A DNA stretch of 64,000 bases from Aerococcus sanguinicola. GTDB taxonomy: Bacteria; Bacillota; Bacilli; Lactobacillales; Aerococcaceae. Shown one piece after another: positions 1 to 8,306 of the stretch. Numbering within the stretch: position 1 is the first letter of the stretch; each line of letters opens with the position of its first letter. The stretch covers positions 1,550,001 through 1,614,000 of the forward strand of contig NZ_CP014160.1 of the NCBI RefSeq assembly GCF_001543145.1, in the 5' to 3' direction. Made by a program: the position numbers and the translations under genes. The notes beneath the pieces are model-generated. The model was given only the letters and a program-made list of their open reading frames with translations, searched no databases and had not been told where the DNA came from.

Positions 1-584
1 GGGTCTACGGGGGCTATTCCTTGCTCTTCGACGTGGATATGGACAACATGGTCAATGCCCTCCGTCCTAACCAGAAAAAAATCGAGTCGAAAGGGATCAA
101 GTCTGTGCGCAGCCGGGTCGGGAACTTGCGCGACTATGTGGACCCTGAATACAAGGACCTGACTAGTGAAGAATTCCTAGAACTCATCCTAGTGAAGACA
201 GCGGGCGTCGAATCCTATGACCAGATCAAAAAATACCAACTAACCGATGAAGACTGGGCAGCCATCGACCAAATGATGGAAGAAAAATATGCCAACTGGG
301 ATTGGATCTTTGGTGCCTCTCCACGCTTCGAATACAACCGCAATGAACACTTCAAGGGGGGTACCTTCGACATTAGCCTGGCCATCGAACAAGGCCGGAT
401 CAAGGACTGCAAGATCTACGGCGACTTCTTCGGCAGCCAACCCATCTCGGATATTGAATCGGCCCTGGTTGGCACCCCACTCCGCCGCCAAGACCTCCTC
501 GACCAGCTCAAGCAATTTGACCTCAGCCAATACTTCGGAACCATCACAGCAGATGAGATTGTGGGCTTGATTTTGGAGCAGTAA
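1..584 (+). CDS. lplA: lipoate-protein ligase, C-terminal part (5' end outside window)
   Basis: The reading frame is open from the first bases of the window (frame 3, beginning VYGGYS), so this is the 3' part of a longer gene. The motif KGIKSVRSRVGNL matches the conserved region of LplA-type lipoate-protein ligases, and the rest fits their C-terminal accessory domain. The family activates lipoate with ATP and transfers it to the lysine of lipoyl domains of 2-oxoacid dehydrogenases or GcvH in the cytoplasm. The lipoate-binding catalytic domain lies upstream and cannot be checked. The stop is followed by a repeat-rich intergenic stretch, so this is the last gene of its unit. Confidence 0.85.
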   Translation, partial: VYGGYSLLFDVDMDNMVNALRPNQKKIESKGIKSVRSRVGNLRDYVDPEYKDLTSEEFLELILVKTAGVESYDQIKKYQLTDEDWAAIDQMMEEKYANWDWIFGASPRFEYNRNEHFKGGTFDISLAIEQGRIKDCKIYGDFFGSQPISDIESALVGTPLRRQDLLDQLKQFDLSQYFGTITADEIVGLILEQ

Positions 585-759
585 GAGAAGTTAAATCGCG
601 GAGGTGAGCATCCGTTCCGCTTTGAAATTGATCATTAAATTTCAGAGGGTCAAGAACGGCTTTCGCCGTTTTGTACTTTATCCGTAAGTCGCTAGCGCTC
701 CAACGGCTAAAGCAGCACCGGGGCGAGCCAAGGTCTCTCGCCTAGCGAGATTCAAAATT

Positions 760-870
760 AGAGTGCGACAAAAGTCGTTAAGCTCTGAACCACTGGAATA
801 AAGGATGGAAGAGCCTTGAAGAGGCTCGGCCAACCTTTGTGAAGTGGAGTCAGAGCTGACTTTTGGAGCA
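760..870 (+). repeat. divergent copy of the ~118-bp structured repeat
   Basis: Outer arm AAAAGTC pairs with GACTTTT and inner arm AGCTCTGA pairs with TCAGAGCT. Between them is the family's internal loop (CTGGA opposite GTGAAG). The 3' conserved tail CGAACCCGACTA is not preserved, so this copy is degenerate at one end. Confidence 0.55.
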
Positions 871-914
871 GGTTTTGGCTTGTACGGCTTACGCCGACTA
901 GCCGTAATTCACAT

Positions 915-1045
915 CTAGTCGGGTTCGGTCTGGCAGCTTTCGTGTCACTTCACAAGTCTCCGCCGCAGTCTTGCAGACTACTCTGGCGACTTGCTCCAGT
1001 GAACGAAAGCTAACCGCCAGCCCTCTCACCCTGAAACTTGCTTGG
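915..1045 (-). repeat. ~118-bp structured repeat, reverse orientation
   Basis: Read on the minus strand this has GGGTGAGAG, arm GGCTGGC, bulge GGTT, arm AGCTTTCG, the CTGGAGC / TGTGAAG internal loop, and the closing GAACCCGACTA. It is nearly identical to the third copy of the array at 63040-63160, which lies in the opposite orientation 62 kb away. Confidence 0.75.
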
Positions 1046-1246
1046 TCACGGCTAAGGGCCAACTTCAACGCTTCACTCCTGCTCACAATTAATCTGCTTA
1101 GCTGCTCTTATGGAAGTGTTGATAGCTGTTGATATAAATAACTGCAAATTAAAAAGCACGATGCCTTGTTTTGGCAGCCGTGCTTTTAAAAATGCTTGTA
1201 TGAAACGGATGCTCAATCATACGATTGAAGAAATAATTTTATAAAT

Positions 1247-1771
1247 TTACGCCCAATCACAGGCCGCTTGGTGGGGGTTGAAGGCGCCGATGGCTTCGAG
1301 GAAGGCGGTCATGGTGGCGGGGCCGATGTAGGTGAAGCCGTCCTTCTTCATCGCCTTGAGGATTTTTTGGCTCATTGCGTCATTGGAGTCGCTTTGCTTC
1401 TTGGTGTCATCGATCAGGTCCCAGAGATAATCAGCGAAAGTTTCCCCCTCCGCCAAACGGTCAACCAAGACTTGGGCATTGTGGATAATGGCCTGGATCT
1501 TGCGCCGGTTGCGGATAAGTCGGCTGTCTTGGAGGAGCCCTTGGTACTTGTAGCGGTCATAGCGGGCGATCTTTCGGTAGTCGAACTGGTCGTAGGCTGA
1601 ATCGAAGTCCTCAGCTTTCTTAAGGACGGTTTCCCAGGACAGGCCACCTTGCATGATTTCCAGGCTTAGGGCTTTGAAGAGGGCCTGGTCATCAGTGGTC
1701 GGTCTGCCCCAAATCTGGTCGTGGTAGGCAATAAGTTCGGGCGTCGTGGCCCAGCTGCAACGTGCTGTCAT
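1247..1771 (-). CDS. tag: DNA-3-methyladenine glycosylase I
   Basis: The 174-residue protein is close to the usual Tag length (about 187). Tag removes 3-methyladenine from alkylated DNA as the first step of base excision repair. The structural zinc-snap residues are all visible: Cys5 and His17 at the N-terminus, His167 and Cys171 in the C-terminal NPHQAACDW. The family motif GGLSWETVLKK is present. The ATG at 1771 is preceded by a GGAAAGG ribosome-binding site. The gene stands alone, convergent with lplA across a repeat block. Another alkylation-repair gene (ogt) lies at the far end of the window. Confidence 0.93.
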   Translation of the reverse strand: MTARCSWATTPELIAYHDQIWGRPTTDDQALFKALSLEIMQGGLSWETVLKKAEDFDSAYDQFDYRKIARYDRYKYQGLLQDSRLIRNRRKIQAIIHNAQVLVDRLAEGETFADYLWDLIDDTKKQSDSNDAMSQKILKAMKKDGFTYIGPATMTAFLEAIGAFNPHQAACDWA

Positions 1772-1939
1772 CTGTTTGCGTCATCCTTTCCATTTGCTTT
1801 ACTACCATTATAGCATGCTTGTTCAGGAATGATGGGGAAGAACTATCAGTCGGGAGAGGCTTTCATTTCTCAAAGGACAAGGAATGTGTTAGACTAAGAC
1901 CATAAAACTTATAAAAAGTAAGCAGATAGGAGTGTTCGT

Positions 1940-2776
1940 ATGCACAAATTTAAAACAGCAGTCCTTGCCGTCTTGGCTCTCTTGACTCTGGGAGCTTGCG
2001 GTTCTAACCAGGCCTCACAGAATGAGGCAGCTGCCGAGGATAGCCAGGATATCCGTCTCGCCACCTCGCCGGGCCCCTATAGCGATCTTTTCCTTGATGT
2101 GGTAAAACCAATTCTCGAAGAAGATGGCTACAAGGTCGAAACCGTCGAATTCACCGACCTGCGTGAAGCAGACGTGGCCCTCGAAGAGAAGGCAGCTGAC
2201 CTCAATATCGAGCAGCACACCCTCTACATGGAGAACTTCAACGAGGAAAAAGATGCCCACCTGACCAATATCCAACCCTTGCCGACCGTTCCTATGGCCA
2301 TCTTCCCAGGCCAAAAGGATAGCTTCGACAGCCTAGAAGCCGGCGATCAAATCGGGGTGCCGGACGATCCATCCAACCTGTCCCGCGACTTGCTCTTACT
2401 GGAAAAAGAAGGACTGATTACCCTCGACCCTAATGCAGACAAGGCCAACTTGAATGTGGAGCACATTACTGAAAATCCTAAGAACTTAAAGATTGAAGTT
2501 ATTAGCTCTCCTAACTTGGCCCGAACCACACCGGACCTGGCCCTAGCTGCCATCCCAGGTTCGCGCGCCTTCGATGCCGGCATTGACTTCCAGACCGCCC
2601 TGGCCTATGAAGACGTGGCACCAGAATTCATGCTTCAATTGGTTGTGCGTGAAGAAGACAAGGATAAGGACTGGGTCAAGGCCGTTTCCAAAGCCTACAA
2701 GTCCGACCAAGTCAAAGATGCCGTTGAAAAAATCAACCAAGAATCCAGTCAAGCTTACTGGATCTTACCGGAATAG
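1940..2776 (+). CDS. MetQ/NlpA-family substrate-binding lipoprotein
   Basis: The signal peptide ends in a lipobox (LTLGAC, lipidated Cys20), so the protein is anchored outside the membrane. The body matches the NlpA/MetQ family: RLATSPGPYSDLF at the start of the mature domain, the IGVPDDPSNLSRDLLLLEK stretch, and a terminal YWILPE. Family members bind L-methionine or related amino acids for an ABC importer. No metN or metI neighbour is present, so this is an orphan binding protein relying on a transporter elsewhere, and its ligand is uncertain. A strong terminator follows immediately. Confidence 0.85.
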   Translation: MHKFKTAVLAVLALLTLGACGSNQASQNEAAAEDSQDIRLATSPGPYSDLFLDVVKPILEEDGYKVETVEFTDLREADVALEEKAADLNIEQHTLYMENFNEEKDAHLTNIQPLPTVPMAIFPGQKDSFDSLEAGDQIGVPDDPSNLSRDLLLLEKEGLITLDPNADKANLNVEHITENPKNLKIEVISSPNLARTTPDLALAAIPGSRAFDAGIDFQTALAYEDVAPEFMLQLVVREEDKDKDWVKAVSKAYKSDQVKDAVEKINQESSQAYWILPE

Positions 2777-2790
2777 TAGACTTAGAGACT

Positions 2791-2832
2791 ATGTTCCAAA
2801 GGTCGGGCAGACCTGACTTTTGGAACATTTTT
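2791..2832 (+). terminator. Rho-independent terminator of the MetQ-like gene
   Basis: An inverted repeat (TGTTCCAAAGGTC with GACCTGACTTTTGGAACA) is followed by TTTTT, 15 bp after the stop codon. Confidence 0.85.
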
Positions 2833-2879
2833 CTTGTTTAAAGAGAGGCCGGGGGTTTGCTCCTGGTCTTTTATTTTGT

Positions 2880-2915
2880 TGAGCATCCCTTCTGCTTTGA
2901 AATGGATCGTTAAAT
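2880..2915 (+). repeat. solo left end of the TGAGCA repeat element
   Basis: TGAGCATCCCTTCTGCTTTG followed by AAATGGATCGTTA matches the left terminal repeat of the elements at 605 and 42037. No matching right end follows, so it is a decayed or half copy between the terminator and the infC promoter. Confidence 0.6.
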
Positions 2916-2981
2916 GCAATTAGCAGTGTAAGTAGAATCCAAGATTTTTTTTGATAGCCTACGATTTTTTCGAATTTCCCC

Positions 2982-3010
2982 TTGACCCGGGGAGGGGGAC
3001 ATGGTATGAT
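2982..3010 (+). promoter_or_regulatory. sigma-A-type promoter of the infC operon
   Basis: TTGACC (2982-2987) and TATGAT (3005-3010) are separated by 17 bp, upstream of the attenuator leader. Confidence 0.75.
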
Positions 3011-3011
3011 A

Positions 3012-3150
3012 GCAAAGTGAGACAAGAAGCAGAGACCTACCCGTTTCTCACCTGAGTTGACAAAGACGTCCTCGGGTTGATAGATTCAAGTGCACAAGGG
3101 ACCCTTGTGCGAGCAGCGACGGGTAATTTTAATTTTCCGTCGCTTTTTCT
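3012..3150 (+). promoter_or_regulatory. L20-type ribosomal protein leader with attenuator terminator
   Basis: The untranslated leader before infC-rpmI-rplT contains the hairpin GCACAAGG/CCTTGTGC (3092-3110). It then has a strong terminator, AGCGACGG pairing with CCGTCGCT followed by TTTTT, at 3115-3149. In Firmicutes this position is held by the L20 leader, where excess L20 binds the RNA and favours termination. The terminator and position are seen. L20 binding is inferred from the family. Confidence 0.7.
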
Positions 3151-3203
3151 ATGCTGAAATCTCAAAGAATGATGAATGCAAATTTGAACTATGGAGGGGG
3201 ATA

Positions 3204-3731
3204 ATTATCGCAAAAGAAAAAGATAACATCGTCAATGGATCGATTCGAGCACGCGAAATGCGCGTGATTGATCCTGAGGGTGAACAGTTGGGTGTTCTTT
3301 CTAAGAAAGATGCTCTTGATAAAGCGAGTGAATATGAACTTGACCTTGTTCTCGTGTCACCAGGTGCTAAGCCACCGGTTGCGCGGATCATGGACTATGG
3401 CAAGTTCCGTTACCAACAACAACGTAAGGCCCGTGAACAGCGTAAGAACCAACGGACCATCCAAGTTAAAGAAATTCGTTTGAGCCCAGCCATTGATGAC
3501 AATGATTTCAATACGAAATTACGTCAAGGCCGCAAGTTCATCAAGAAGGGTGACAAGGTTAAGGTATCCATCCGTTTCAAAGGCCGTGCCATTACGCACA
3601 AGGACTTAGGACGTGAGGTACTGGAACGTTTTGCTGACGAGATGAGCGATATCGCCACCGTTGAGCAAAAACCTAAGATGGAAGGCCGGTCTATGCAGCT
3701 TATGCTAGCACCTAAGCCTGAAGACAAATAA
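3204..3731 (+). CDS. infC: translation initiation factor IF-3
   Basis: IF-3 keeps 30S subunits free and checks start-codon selection. The protein shows [18 protein letters not shown] N-terminal sequence, the linker KAREQRKNQ, and the C-terminal [13 protein letters not shown] and KPKMEGR regions. The best start is ATT at 3204 (ATC at 3207 is possible), six bases after GGAGGGGG (3193-3200), giving about 175 residues. An upstream in-frame GTG at 3090 lies inside the attenuator hairpins without a ribosome-binding site and is rejected. A rare non-AUG start is typical of infC and lets IF-3 repress itself. It is the first gene of the infC-rpmI-rplT operon. Confidence 0.95.
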   Translation: MIAKEKDNIVNGSIRAREMRVIDPEGEQLGVLSKKDALDKASEYELDLVLVSPGAKPPVARIMDYGKFRYQQQRKAREQRKNQRTIQVKEIRLSPAIDDNDFNTKLRQGRKFIKKGDKVKVSIRFKGRAITHKDLGREVLERFADEMSDIATVEQKPKMEGRSMQLMLAPKPEDK

Positions 3732-3761
3732 TCCAATTAACAAAAATGGGAGGAAATTATT

Positions 3762-3962
3762 ATGCCTAAACAAAAAACACACCGTGCATCGGCTAAACGC
3801 TTCAAATTTACCGCTTCAGGTAAGTTAAAACGTAGTCATTCAGAACGCTCTCACCGTTTCCATGGTAAGACCAAGAAACAACGTCGTCAGCACAAACCAG
3901 CTGCAATGGTTCACCAATCTGACCAAAAACGTATCCAACAAATGTTAGATACTTACAAATAA
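3762..3962 (+). CDS. rpmI: 50S ribosomal protein L35
   Basis: The 66-residue, very basic protein starts [15 protein letters not shown] and carries the L35 signature [18 protein letters not shown]. It belongs to the large ribosomal subunit. It lies 30 bp after infC and 34 bp before rplT with a GGGAGG ribosome-binding site, in the conserved bacterial order, and is presumably controlled by the shared leader. Confidence 0.97.
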   Translation: MPKQKTHRASAKRFKFTASGKLKRSHSERSHRFHGKTKKQRRQHKPAAMVHQSDQKRIQQMLDTYK

Positions 3963-3996
3963 GCAATAATCTAGAGAAACAAGGAGGAATTTTCGA

Positions 3997-4356
3997 ATGG
4001 CTCGAGTTAAAGGTGGAACAGTTAGTCGTAAAAGACGTAAAAAATATATTAAATTAGCAAAAGGTTATTACGGATCTAAAAGTGTAAACTACAAGATGGC
4101 TAAACAAGCTGTCATGAAGTCCTACATGTACGCTTACCGCGACCGTCGTCAGAAAAAACGTGACTTCCGTCGTCTATGGATCACCCGTATCAATGCCCAA
4201 GCACGTGTTAACGGCTTAAGCTACAGCAAATTAATCAACGGCTTAAAACAAGCTGGCATTGAAATCAACCGTAAAATGCTTGCTGACCTTGCAGTCAACG
4301 ATGCTGATGCCTTCGCATCAATCTGCGACCAAGCAAAAGCAGCATTAGAAAAATAA
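3997..4356 (+). CDS. rplT: 50S ribosomal protein L20
   Basis: The 119-residue basic protein contains L20 hallmarks: [40 protein letters not shown] and INALxxGL-type helices. L20 is an early 23S rRNA binder in 50S assembly and in Firmicutes is the repressor acting on the operon leader. It is the last gene of the operon and is followed at once by a terminator. Confidence 0.97.
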   Translation: MARVKGGTVSRKRRKKYIKLAKGYYGSKSVNYKMAKQAVMKSYMYAYRDRRQKKRDFRRLWITRINAQARVNGLSYSKLINGLKQAGIEINRKMLADLAVNDADAFASICDQAKAALEK

Positions 4357-4370
4357 TCATATAAAGCAGT

Positions 4371-4399
4371 AAAGCACCGCCCACCGTGGCGGTGCTTTT
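4371..4399 (+). terminator. Rho-independent terminator after rplT
   Basis: AAAGCACCGCC pairs with GGCGGTGCTTTT across a short loop, 15 bp after the rplT stop. Confidence 0.9.
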
Positions 4400-4464
4400 C
4401 CTTTGGGATAAGAGTGGTTGGCGGGCGCTAGGTCCGCCTTCCTTGTATTGTATGGATGGTGGGG

Positions 4465-4493
4465 AAAGCAGAGGCTGGGGCCTCTGCTTTTTC
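4465..4493 (+). terminator. second hairpin with T-tract after rplT
   Basis: AAAGCAGAGGC pairs with GCCTCTGCTTTTT, with loop TGGG. It may be a back-up terminator or the remnant of another unit, since no gene lies between the two hairpins. Confidence 0.75.
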
Positions 4494-4550
4494 GTTGTAG
4501 GGGGCTAGAGAAATTGCTTATTTTGGATGGGGATGGGGGTGTTTTATTAA

Positions 4551-4830
4551 GAAACTGCCAATTCCCAAGGGAAAAGGCAGTAAGATCAATAGAAACTGCC
4601 AGTTCTTAAGGGAATAGGCAGTAAGAGTAATAGAAACTGCCAGTTCTCAAGAGAAGAGGCAGTAAGAGTAATAGAAACTGCCAGTTCCCAAGAGAAGAGG
4701 CAGTAAGAACAATAGAAACTGCCAGTTCTTAAGGGAAAAGGCAGTAAGATCAATAGAAACTGCCAGTTCTCAAGAGCAGAGGCAGTAAGAGTAATAGAAA
4801 CTGCCAGTTCTCAAGAGAAAAGGCAGTAAG
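4551..4830. repeat. seven tandem 41-bp hairpin repeats
   Basis: Units start at 4551, 4592, 4633, 4674, 4715, 4756 and 4797, an exact 41-bp period. Each unit contains ACTGCC...GGCAGT as an outer stem and a variable inner stem (TTCCC/GGGAA, TTCTC/GAGAA, TTCTT/GGGAA) around a small loop, then a spacer TAAGANNAATAGAA. Inner-stem changes mostly keep pairing, some through G-U pairs. The array lies between rplT and the convergent NERD gene. No gene is supported in 4400-4908. Confidence 0.9.
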
Positions 4831-4908
4831 TCAGTGAAAGCCTGATATCTTTTAGGCGCTGCTATGATCATTGTATTCATTTCAAAAATATTCTAAGTAT
4901 TATGGCTC

Positions 4909-5889
4909 TTAGGTTAAAAATTTTTGATGAATCCAATAATAATCGCGTTCTAAGTCAATAGGCCAAACGATTTTATGAGAAATATCAGGATCTTGCTTGA
5001 AGGGGTTGTGGTAGCTGTTTCTTTTAACGCGATTGAAATTTTTGTTAAAAATACGATACAAGCTGCGGTCTGAACATTGTTTTCCTAAAAATTCCCGTGC
5101 TAGTGATAGGCTCAGCGGTTGGTCATAAAGAAGAACTGATAGCTCACATAAGTGGCGATGAACTAGACTTTCTGAATTCTCAATAAAACCACAATTGTTA
5201 CAAGAAATGCGTCTCCGGTTATAAATATTCCCAAGCCTCGCCCGGCACCGCCAACAATAAATCCCTCCCTGCATCCGCGCCCAGTGGTCAGTTGTGGCTT
5301 GGCATTTCTCATAGGGGTTGGGGCGCAATTTCCCTTGGACCAAGCCTAGGAGCTGGTCTGTCTTGTATCGCGCTGGTGCTTGGGCTAGGTCTCTCAAGAA
5401 TTCCCAGATATCGTTGCGACGCAGGACACCGTGGCTCCAGCTCTCGTCGACAGTGACTTGGTGGCGTTCGTTAATGAAGACTAGGTAGCCTTGCTTGCCT
5501 TGGGGGCGGCCGTGTCCGTCTAGGTCTTGGTTGAAACGGTCGACCATCCGCTCCAGCTGGATAAAAATATTGTGGCGCCAGCGCTTGTCGTTGTGGTAAA
5601 AAGTTCCCGCTTCATAGCGGACCGGCGACCGGTAATTCTTGACGTCAAAGAGATAGTAGCCGCTGGGGCAGACCAGGATCGCGTCGACTTGGGTGGGGTT
5701 GGCTTCGCCGAAGTAACAATCCGTCAATAGGTAAAAATCGCCCGTCAAATATTTCTTCAAAATCCGCTGGAACTCCCACTCGCCCCAGTAGCCCAGGCGC
5801 AAGGCGTGCAGGCGTTCGGCTTGGTCGGCGTCCAGGCACTGGCGGTGATTCAAAATTTCCAGGCTTAATAATTCATGGGTCATCTGCAT
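4909..5889 (-). CDS. NERD-domain protein with a C-terminal zinc-ribbon
   Basis: The N-terminal half is a NERD (nuclease-related) domain: LGYWGEWEFQRILKKY, then TQVDAILVCPSGYYLFDVKN, giving the D...D-x-K pattern of PD-(D/E)XK-like folds. The middle has a Cys4 zinc ribbon (CWRC then CNNC), and the C-terminal ~100 residues match no family I recognise. NERD proteins are thought to act on nucleic acids, but their substrates are mostly unknown. The 3' part of the gene is clearly more AT-rich than the 5' part. It is a single gene, divergent from the alanine symporter. Function is not assigned beyond the domains. Confidence 0.7.
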   Translation of the reverse strand: MQMTHELLSLEILNHRQCLDADQAERLHALRLGYWGEWEFQRILKKYLTGDFYLLTDCYFGEANPTQVDAILVCPSGYYLFDVKNYRSPVRYEAGTFYHNDKRWRHNIFIQLERMVDRFNQDLDGHGRPQGKQGYLVFINERHQVTVDESWSHGVLRRNDIWEFLRDLAQAPARYKTDQLLGLVQGKLRPNPYEKCQATTDHWARMQGGIYCWRCRARLGNIYNRRRISCNNCGFIENSESLVHRHLCELSVLLYDQPLSLSLAREFLGKQCSDRSLYRIFNKNFNRVKRNSYHNPFKQDPDISHKIVWPIDLERDYYWIHQKFLT

Positions 5890-6147
5890 GTAAATCCCTC
5901 CTATTCATATATAAACGAAAGTGTCTAAAATTCATCAAACAAAATTAAATGTTATAAAATCTCCCCAGAATAAATGCAATAATTGTTCAAAAATTGAAAA
6001 AACTATAAAAATCAAGTGAATGTGGCATAAAAATTGACATTCCACAAATCCCTGAAATCACGGTCGCCAGCCAATCGACAATGTTATAAAAACTTACATC
6101 ACTCGACCATCCATAAGCATAACCAATCGTAAAATAAAGATTAGAAA
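5890..6147. other. AT-rich divergent intergenic region
   Basis: This region separates the NERD gene from the symporter. Apart from the symporter promoter at its right edge I see no gene, repeat or clear hairpin. Confidence 0.5.
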
Positions 6148-6176
6148 TTGACGGCAATTATAAGATCCCTTATTCT
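6148..6176 (+). promoter_or_regulatory. promoter of the AGCS symporter gene
   Basis: TTGACG and TATTCT are spaced by 17 bp, with the GAGGAGGAG ribosome-binding site about 25 bp further on. Confidence 0.6.
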
Positions 6177-6214
6177 AGAGAAAAAGAAAACTTTTCGAAG
6201 AGGAGGAGATTTGG

Positions 6215-7633
6215 ATGTCAGAAATGATTACAGGCTTTCTAAGTCCAATCAGCGATTTCTTATACTATCCAGTCCTGATTATCTTATTGCTAGGAATAGG
6301 CCTTTATTTCACATTCCGAACCAAATTTGTTCAATTAAGTAACTTTAAAGAAGCTGTCCATGTGGTTATGGAAGCGCCGGAGGAAGAGGGATCGGTGTCC
6401 TCCTTCCAGGCACTGATGATCTCAACCGCCTCGCGGGTAGGGACCGGGAACATCGTCGGGGTGGCCACGGCTATCTGCCTCGGGGGCTACGGCGCCGTCT
6501 TCTGGATGTGGATCGTGGCTCTGATCGGGGGCGCTTCAGCCTTCATCGAATCGACCCTAGCCCAGATCTACAAGCGTCGGGACACCTTCTCTGGCGAGAG
6601 CTACGGGGGACCGTCCTACTATATTGAATCGGCCCTCCACAGCCGGACCTTGGGGATTATTTTCTCCATCTTCCTGATCCTAACCTATGCGGTGGGCTTC
6701 AACATGCTGGCCGCCTTCAACCTCCGCGATTCCTTCCAGGTCTATGATTTCTACGACCCACAGTGGACACCGATCCTGGTGGGTGCCGGCCTAGCCTTAG
6801 TAACGGCCTACTGCGTCCTCGGTGGGGGCAAGCGGATTATCCAGTTCACCAGCTTCCTCGTTCCCTTCATGGGCATGATCTACGTGGCGGTGGCAGTCCT
6901 CATGATCATCCTCAACCTCAACTACATGCCGACCGTCTTCAAGCTCGTCTTCCAGGATGCCTTCAACTTCAAGGCTATCTTCTCAGGGATCGCGGGCTCC
7001 AGCATGATGTACGGGATCAAGCGTGGCCTCTTCTCCAACGAAGCCGGGATCGGGTCAGCGCCTAACGCAGCGGCAGCCGCCCACGTCTCCCACCCCGTCA
7101 AGCAAGGTCTCGTCCAAATGATGTCCGTCTTCATCGACACCCTGGTTATCTGCTCGGCGACAGCCTTCATGTGTCTGAGCTCAGGTGTGACACCAAGCCC
7201 AGAACTCTCAGGCGCACCTTACGTCCAAGCCGCCCTGTCCACCTTCCTCGGGGGCTATGGGAATCTCTTCATCACCATCTCCCTCATGCTCTTTGGCTTC
7301 ACCACCCTGATCGGCAACCTCTACTACGTGGATAACAACCTGGCCTACATCTTCGGCAAAATGCCCCGGGCCTCCTTCATGATAGCCTTCCGCCTGGTCG
7401 CTGCAGGCGTCATCTTCCTCGGCGCCATCCAACAAGCCGACCTCGTCTGGTTAATGGCCGACGTCATGATGGCACTCATGGCCCTAATCAACCTACCGTC
7501 CATCCTAATCCTCGGCAAAACAGCCCTAGCTGCGCTCTCCGACTACAGCAAACAGCGCAAAGCCGGACAAAAACCCGTCTTCTACGCCAAAAATATCGGC
7601 CTAGACGACAGCCAACTGGATTATTGGAAATAA
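6215..7633 (+). CDS. AGCS-family sodium:alanine (amino acid) symporter
   Basis: The 472-residue polytopic membrane protein has about ten hydrophobic segments. Family signatures are SRVGTGNIVGVATAI, the FWMWIVALIGGASAFIEST stretch, the LAQIYK motif and the later GLFSNEAGIGSAPNAAA motif. The AGCS family imports alanine or glycine with Na+. The ATG at 6215 follows GAGGAGGAG. It is a monocistronic unit with its own promoter and terminator. The substrate is inferred from the family. Confidence 0.9.
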   Translation: MSEMITGFLSPISDFLYYPVLIILLLGIGLYFTFRTKFVQLSNFKEAVHVVMEAPEEEGSVSSFQALMISTASRVGTGNIVGVATAICLGGYGAVFWMWIVALIGGASAFIESTLAQIYKRRDTFSGESYGGPSYYIESALHSRTLGIIFSIFLILTYAVGFNMLAAFNLRDSFQVYDFYDPQWTPILVGAGLALVTAYCVLGGGKRIIQFTSFLVPFMGMIYVAVAVLMIILNLNYMPTVFKLVFQDAFNFKAIFSGIAGSSMMYGIKRGLFSNEAGIGSAPNAAAAAHVSHPVKQGLVQMMSVFIDTLVICSATAFMCLSSGVTPSPELSGAPYVQAALSTFLGGYGNLFITISLMLFGFTTLIGNLYYVDNNLAYIFGKMPRASFMIAFRLVAAGVIFLGAIQQADLVWLMADVMMALMALINLPSILILGKTALAALSDYSKQRKAGQKPVFYAKNIGLDDSQLDYWK

Positions 7634-7649
7634 AAAATAGCTAAATTGT

Positions 7650-7684
7650 GCTAGAACATTCGCTTCGCTTTGAGTTTGGTCGTT
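7650..7684 (+). repeat. solo left end of the TGAGCA repeat element
   Basis: GAACATTCGCTTCGCTTTG followed by AGTTTGGTCGTTA resembles the left terminal repeat of the 175-bp element. It lies directly before the symporter terminator with no right end nearby. Confidence 0.5.
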
Positions 7685-7687
7685 AAA

Positions 7688-7731
7688 AATCCCCTAAGAA
7701 TAGACGCTAAAAAATCTATTCTTAGGGGATT
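7688..7731 (+). terminator. terminator of the symporter gene
   Basis: ATCCCCTAAGAATAGA is repeated as its reverse complement TCTATTCTTAGGGGAT, a 16-bp stem. A T-rich stretch follows. Confidence 0.8.
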
Positions 7732-7885
7732 ACTATTTTCTATAAAAAAGGATACTTCTTAAATTAGACGCACATGCTTTTGAATAGGCCACTGTTTAAT
7801 AAGGGAAAAATTATTCACAGAATCGAATGGTCTGCCTTTCCCTAAGCTCGAATACCACTTAAAAGTTCATCACCCAATTCATTGA

Positions 7886-8060
7886 TGAGCAGGAGTGGAG
7901 CGTTGAAGTTGGTCCTTAGCCATGAAAAGCAAGTAAAGCGAATTACGGAGCGTAGGCGATAGCCGTACGGTCCGTTTGAGATTTGTTAGGCGAGAGACCA
8001 AGGCTCGAGCCGGTGCCATGGCTCTTCAAGGACCAAATTCAACAGCGCAACGGATGCTCA
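7886..8060 (-). repeat. 175-bp TGAGCA terminal-inverted-repeat element
   Basis: It begins TGAGCAGGAGTGGAGCG and ends CGCAACGGATGCTCA. The inner flank of the right end (GGACCAAATTCAACAGCG) matches the element at 40289-40463, as do the core GGCTCGAGCCGGTGCCATGG and the total length of 175 bp. It lies between the symporter and the capsule operon. The remaining bases in 7732-8306 hold no supported gene. Confidence 0.85.
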
Positions 8061-8128
8061 CCAGCACAATTCCCAAACCATAATCTCGACCACAAATCCA
8101 TTCATAGGCGCTAATTGTTAAGACAATG

Positions 8129-8134
8129 TATAAT
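8129..8134 (+). promoter_or_regulatory. possible -10 element of the capsule operon
   Basis: TATAAT stands about 180 bp before the first capsule gene; a second TATAAT is at 8182-8187. Neither has a good -35 at the right distance, so the exact promoter is uncertain. Confidence 0.35.
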
Positions 8135-8220
8135 GTCACAGATTTGTAATAAAAAAAGTGTGAAAAAAGAGTGAAATATCTTATAATTTCCTTTAAGATT
8201 ATAGATAGTGTAAAAAGAGT

Positions 8221-8259
8221 GTCGGCTAAATGAGACGTGACTTTAGACGACCTTTTTTT
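8221..8259 (+). terminator. leader terminator before the capsule operon
   Basis: GTCGGCTAAA pairs imperfectly with TTTAGACGAC and is followed by seven T. It lies downstream of the candidate promoters and upstream of the first gene, the position of a transcription attenuator. Confidence 0.5.
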
Positions 8260-8306
8260 GTGAATAGAAGCAGGTGCCAAGAACTCGGCACCGATGAGGA
8301 GGCAAT

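Larger units (their letters stand above)
605..1085. repeat. TGAGCA terminal-inverted-repeat element, enlarged by nested repeats
   Basis: The left end reads TGAGCATCCGTTCCGCTTTG and the right end, read on the minus strand, starts TGAGCAGGAGTGAAGCG. These are the ends of the 175-bp copies at 7886 and 40289. The core motif CAAGGTCTCTCGCCTAGCGA near 730-750 is shared with those copies. The element is longer here because two copies of the ~118-bp structured repeat lie inside it. A further reverse copy of the left end (GAAACGGATGCTCA) lies at about 1202-1215. It sits between the convergent lplA and tag genes. A short hairpin AACGGC/GCCGTT at about 655-670 could end lplA transcription. No gene is supported in 585-1246. 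Confidence 0.7.

Noticed and set aside
1940..2776. Full methionine ABC transporter operon
   Set aside because: No ATPase or permease gene is adjacent, and a terminator follows directly.
3090..3203. N-terminal extension of infC
   Set aside because: The extra codons lie in the attenuator hairpins, lack a ribosome-binding site, and have no IF-3 similarity. ATT 3204 has a strong site.
4418..4609. A 63-residue frame after rplT
   Set aside because: It runs through a terminator and into the 41-bp repeats, with no similarity to known proteins.
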